Source: Verrucomicrobiota bacterium
GTDB lineage: Bacteria; Verrucomicrobiota; Verrucomicrobiia; Opitutales; UBA2995
Direction: 5' to 3'
DNA: 6,976 nucleotides
Assembly: GCA_027297085.1 (NCBI GenBank)
Contig: JAPUIL010000026.1
Coordinates: 1-6,976, forward strand
Notes under the pieces: model-generated
What the model was told of the DNA's origin: nothing
Databases searched by the model: none
What the model saw: only the letters and a program-made list of their open reading frames with translations
Made by a program: the position numbers and the translations under genes
In this document: in pieces, positions 6,782 through 6,976 of the stretch
Numbering within the stretch: position 1 is the first letter of the stretch
How the letters are laid out: every line of letters starts with the position of its first letter

Positions 6782-6846
6782 GAGGCAATAGGTTCGTCAG
6801 TTCACCGATTCAGCGCAGAAGTAGGTAAGCGGCAGAAGTCACTCAG

Positions 6847-6855
6847 AACATACCA
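6847..6855 (-). promoter_or_regulatory. Possible extended -10 element for the minus-strand operon
   Basis: The minus strand reads TGGTATGTT, an extended -10 (TG, one base, then TATGTT, 4 of 6 matches). It resembles the TGGTATGAT of the plus-strand promoter near 1060. No good -35 is found 17-18 bases upstream. It would start transcription about 70 bases before the lipoprotein gene. The alternative is read-through from the gene at the right edge. Confidence 0.25.
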
Positions 6856-6888
6856 CTTCCCCAACTTCCTCCACTTATTTTGCCTTAT

Positions 6889-6976
6889 CTACTTCAGAAT
6901 TGCCATCTTTTTTATCCCGTAAAATGCATCCGCTTCGAGGGTGTAGAAATAAACGCCGCTTGCGACGCTTTCACCA
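6889..6976 (-). CDS. C-terminal end of an exported protein with T9SS type A-like sorting tail, partial
   Basis: From the right edge the minus strand is open for 28 codons and ends with TAG at 6891-6889. It reads GESVASGVYFYTL, then a short turn (EADAFYG), then IKKMAILK at the very end. ASG-[VI]-Y-x-Y, about ten residues, then a K-K-M-x-[IVL]-L-K ending is the usual form of the C-terminal sorting domain of T9SS cargo and related FlgD-like C-termini. Such tails direct large secreted proteins through the outer membrane in Bacteroidota; similar tails occur in uncultured phyla. Everything upstream of the tail is outside the window, so the protein's function is unknown. It precedes the lipoprotein gene by 119 bases in the same direction and may belong to the same transcript. 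Confidence 0.75.
   Translation of the reverse strand, partial: GESVASGVYFYTLEADAFYGIKKMAILK

Noticed and set aside
1..6976. CRISPR array, tRNA, rRNA, insertion sequence or phage genes
   Set aside because: No regularly spaced repeats, RNA gene signatures, terminal inverted repeats or transposase/integrase-like proteins were found on either strand.

Overview
The window comes from a Gram-negative-type (diderm) bacterium of moderate GC, judged by eye. The evidence is signal peptides, a lipoprotein with a lipobox, an apparent outer-membrane beta-barrel protein, and a C-terminal sorting-type tail like those of type IX secretion (T9SS) cargo. A cohesin-like lipoprotein, a trypsin-like/InlB-repeat/DUF1566 fusion and this tail together recall uncultured lineages such as Candidatus Poribacteria or FCB-group bacteria. 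The taxon is an inference from protein style only. No tRNA, rRNA, CRISPR array, transposase or phage gene is visible, and no gene-free stretch exceeds 120 bases.

Layout. On the plus strand, the window opens inside a gene that enters from the left and ends at 994. It encodes a CsgG/FlgO/TolB-like domain followed by a TPR-like pair of helices and an Asn/Gly/Pro-rich tail. After a 118-base gap holding a good extended -10 promoter comes a TTG-started gene (1113-2354) for a secreted, probably beta-barrel, outer-membrane protein. It meets the minus-strand genes tail to tail with only 8 bases between stop codons, and an imperfect inverted repeat spans both stops.

On the minus strand, four genes run leftward as a probable operon. 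They are a cohesin-like lipoprotein (6769-5879), a secreted protein with an Ig/FlgD-like C-terminus (5818-4835), a bitopic membrane protein of unrecognised family (4829-3756), and a secreted trypsin-like protein with an InlB-type repeat and a DUF1566/Lcl C-terminus (3766-2363). Spacings are 60 bases, 5 bases and an 11-base overlap, and every gene has a strong Shine-Dalgarno sequence. Upstream of them, at the right edge, lies the last part of another minus-strand gene (6976-6889), which ends in the sorting-type tail.

How they may work together. All complete genes encode envelope or exported proteins. The minus-strand set looks like a small cell-envelope module: a lipid-anchored cohesin-like receptor, a soluble beta-sandwich partner, an inner-membrane protein with a large periplasmic domain, and a protease-fold protein that appears to lack its catalytic aspartate. 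I do not recognise this combination as a described system, so the joint function is inference. Start codons for three of the minus-strand genes were set by their ribosome binding sites and differ from the longest possible reading frames.
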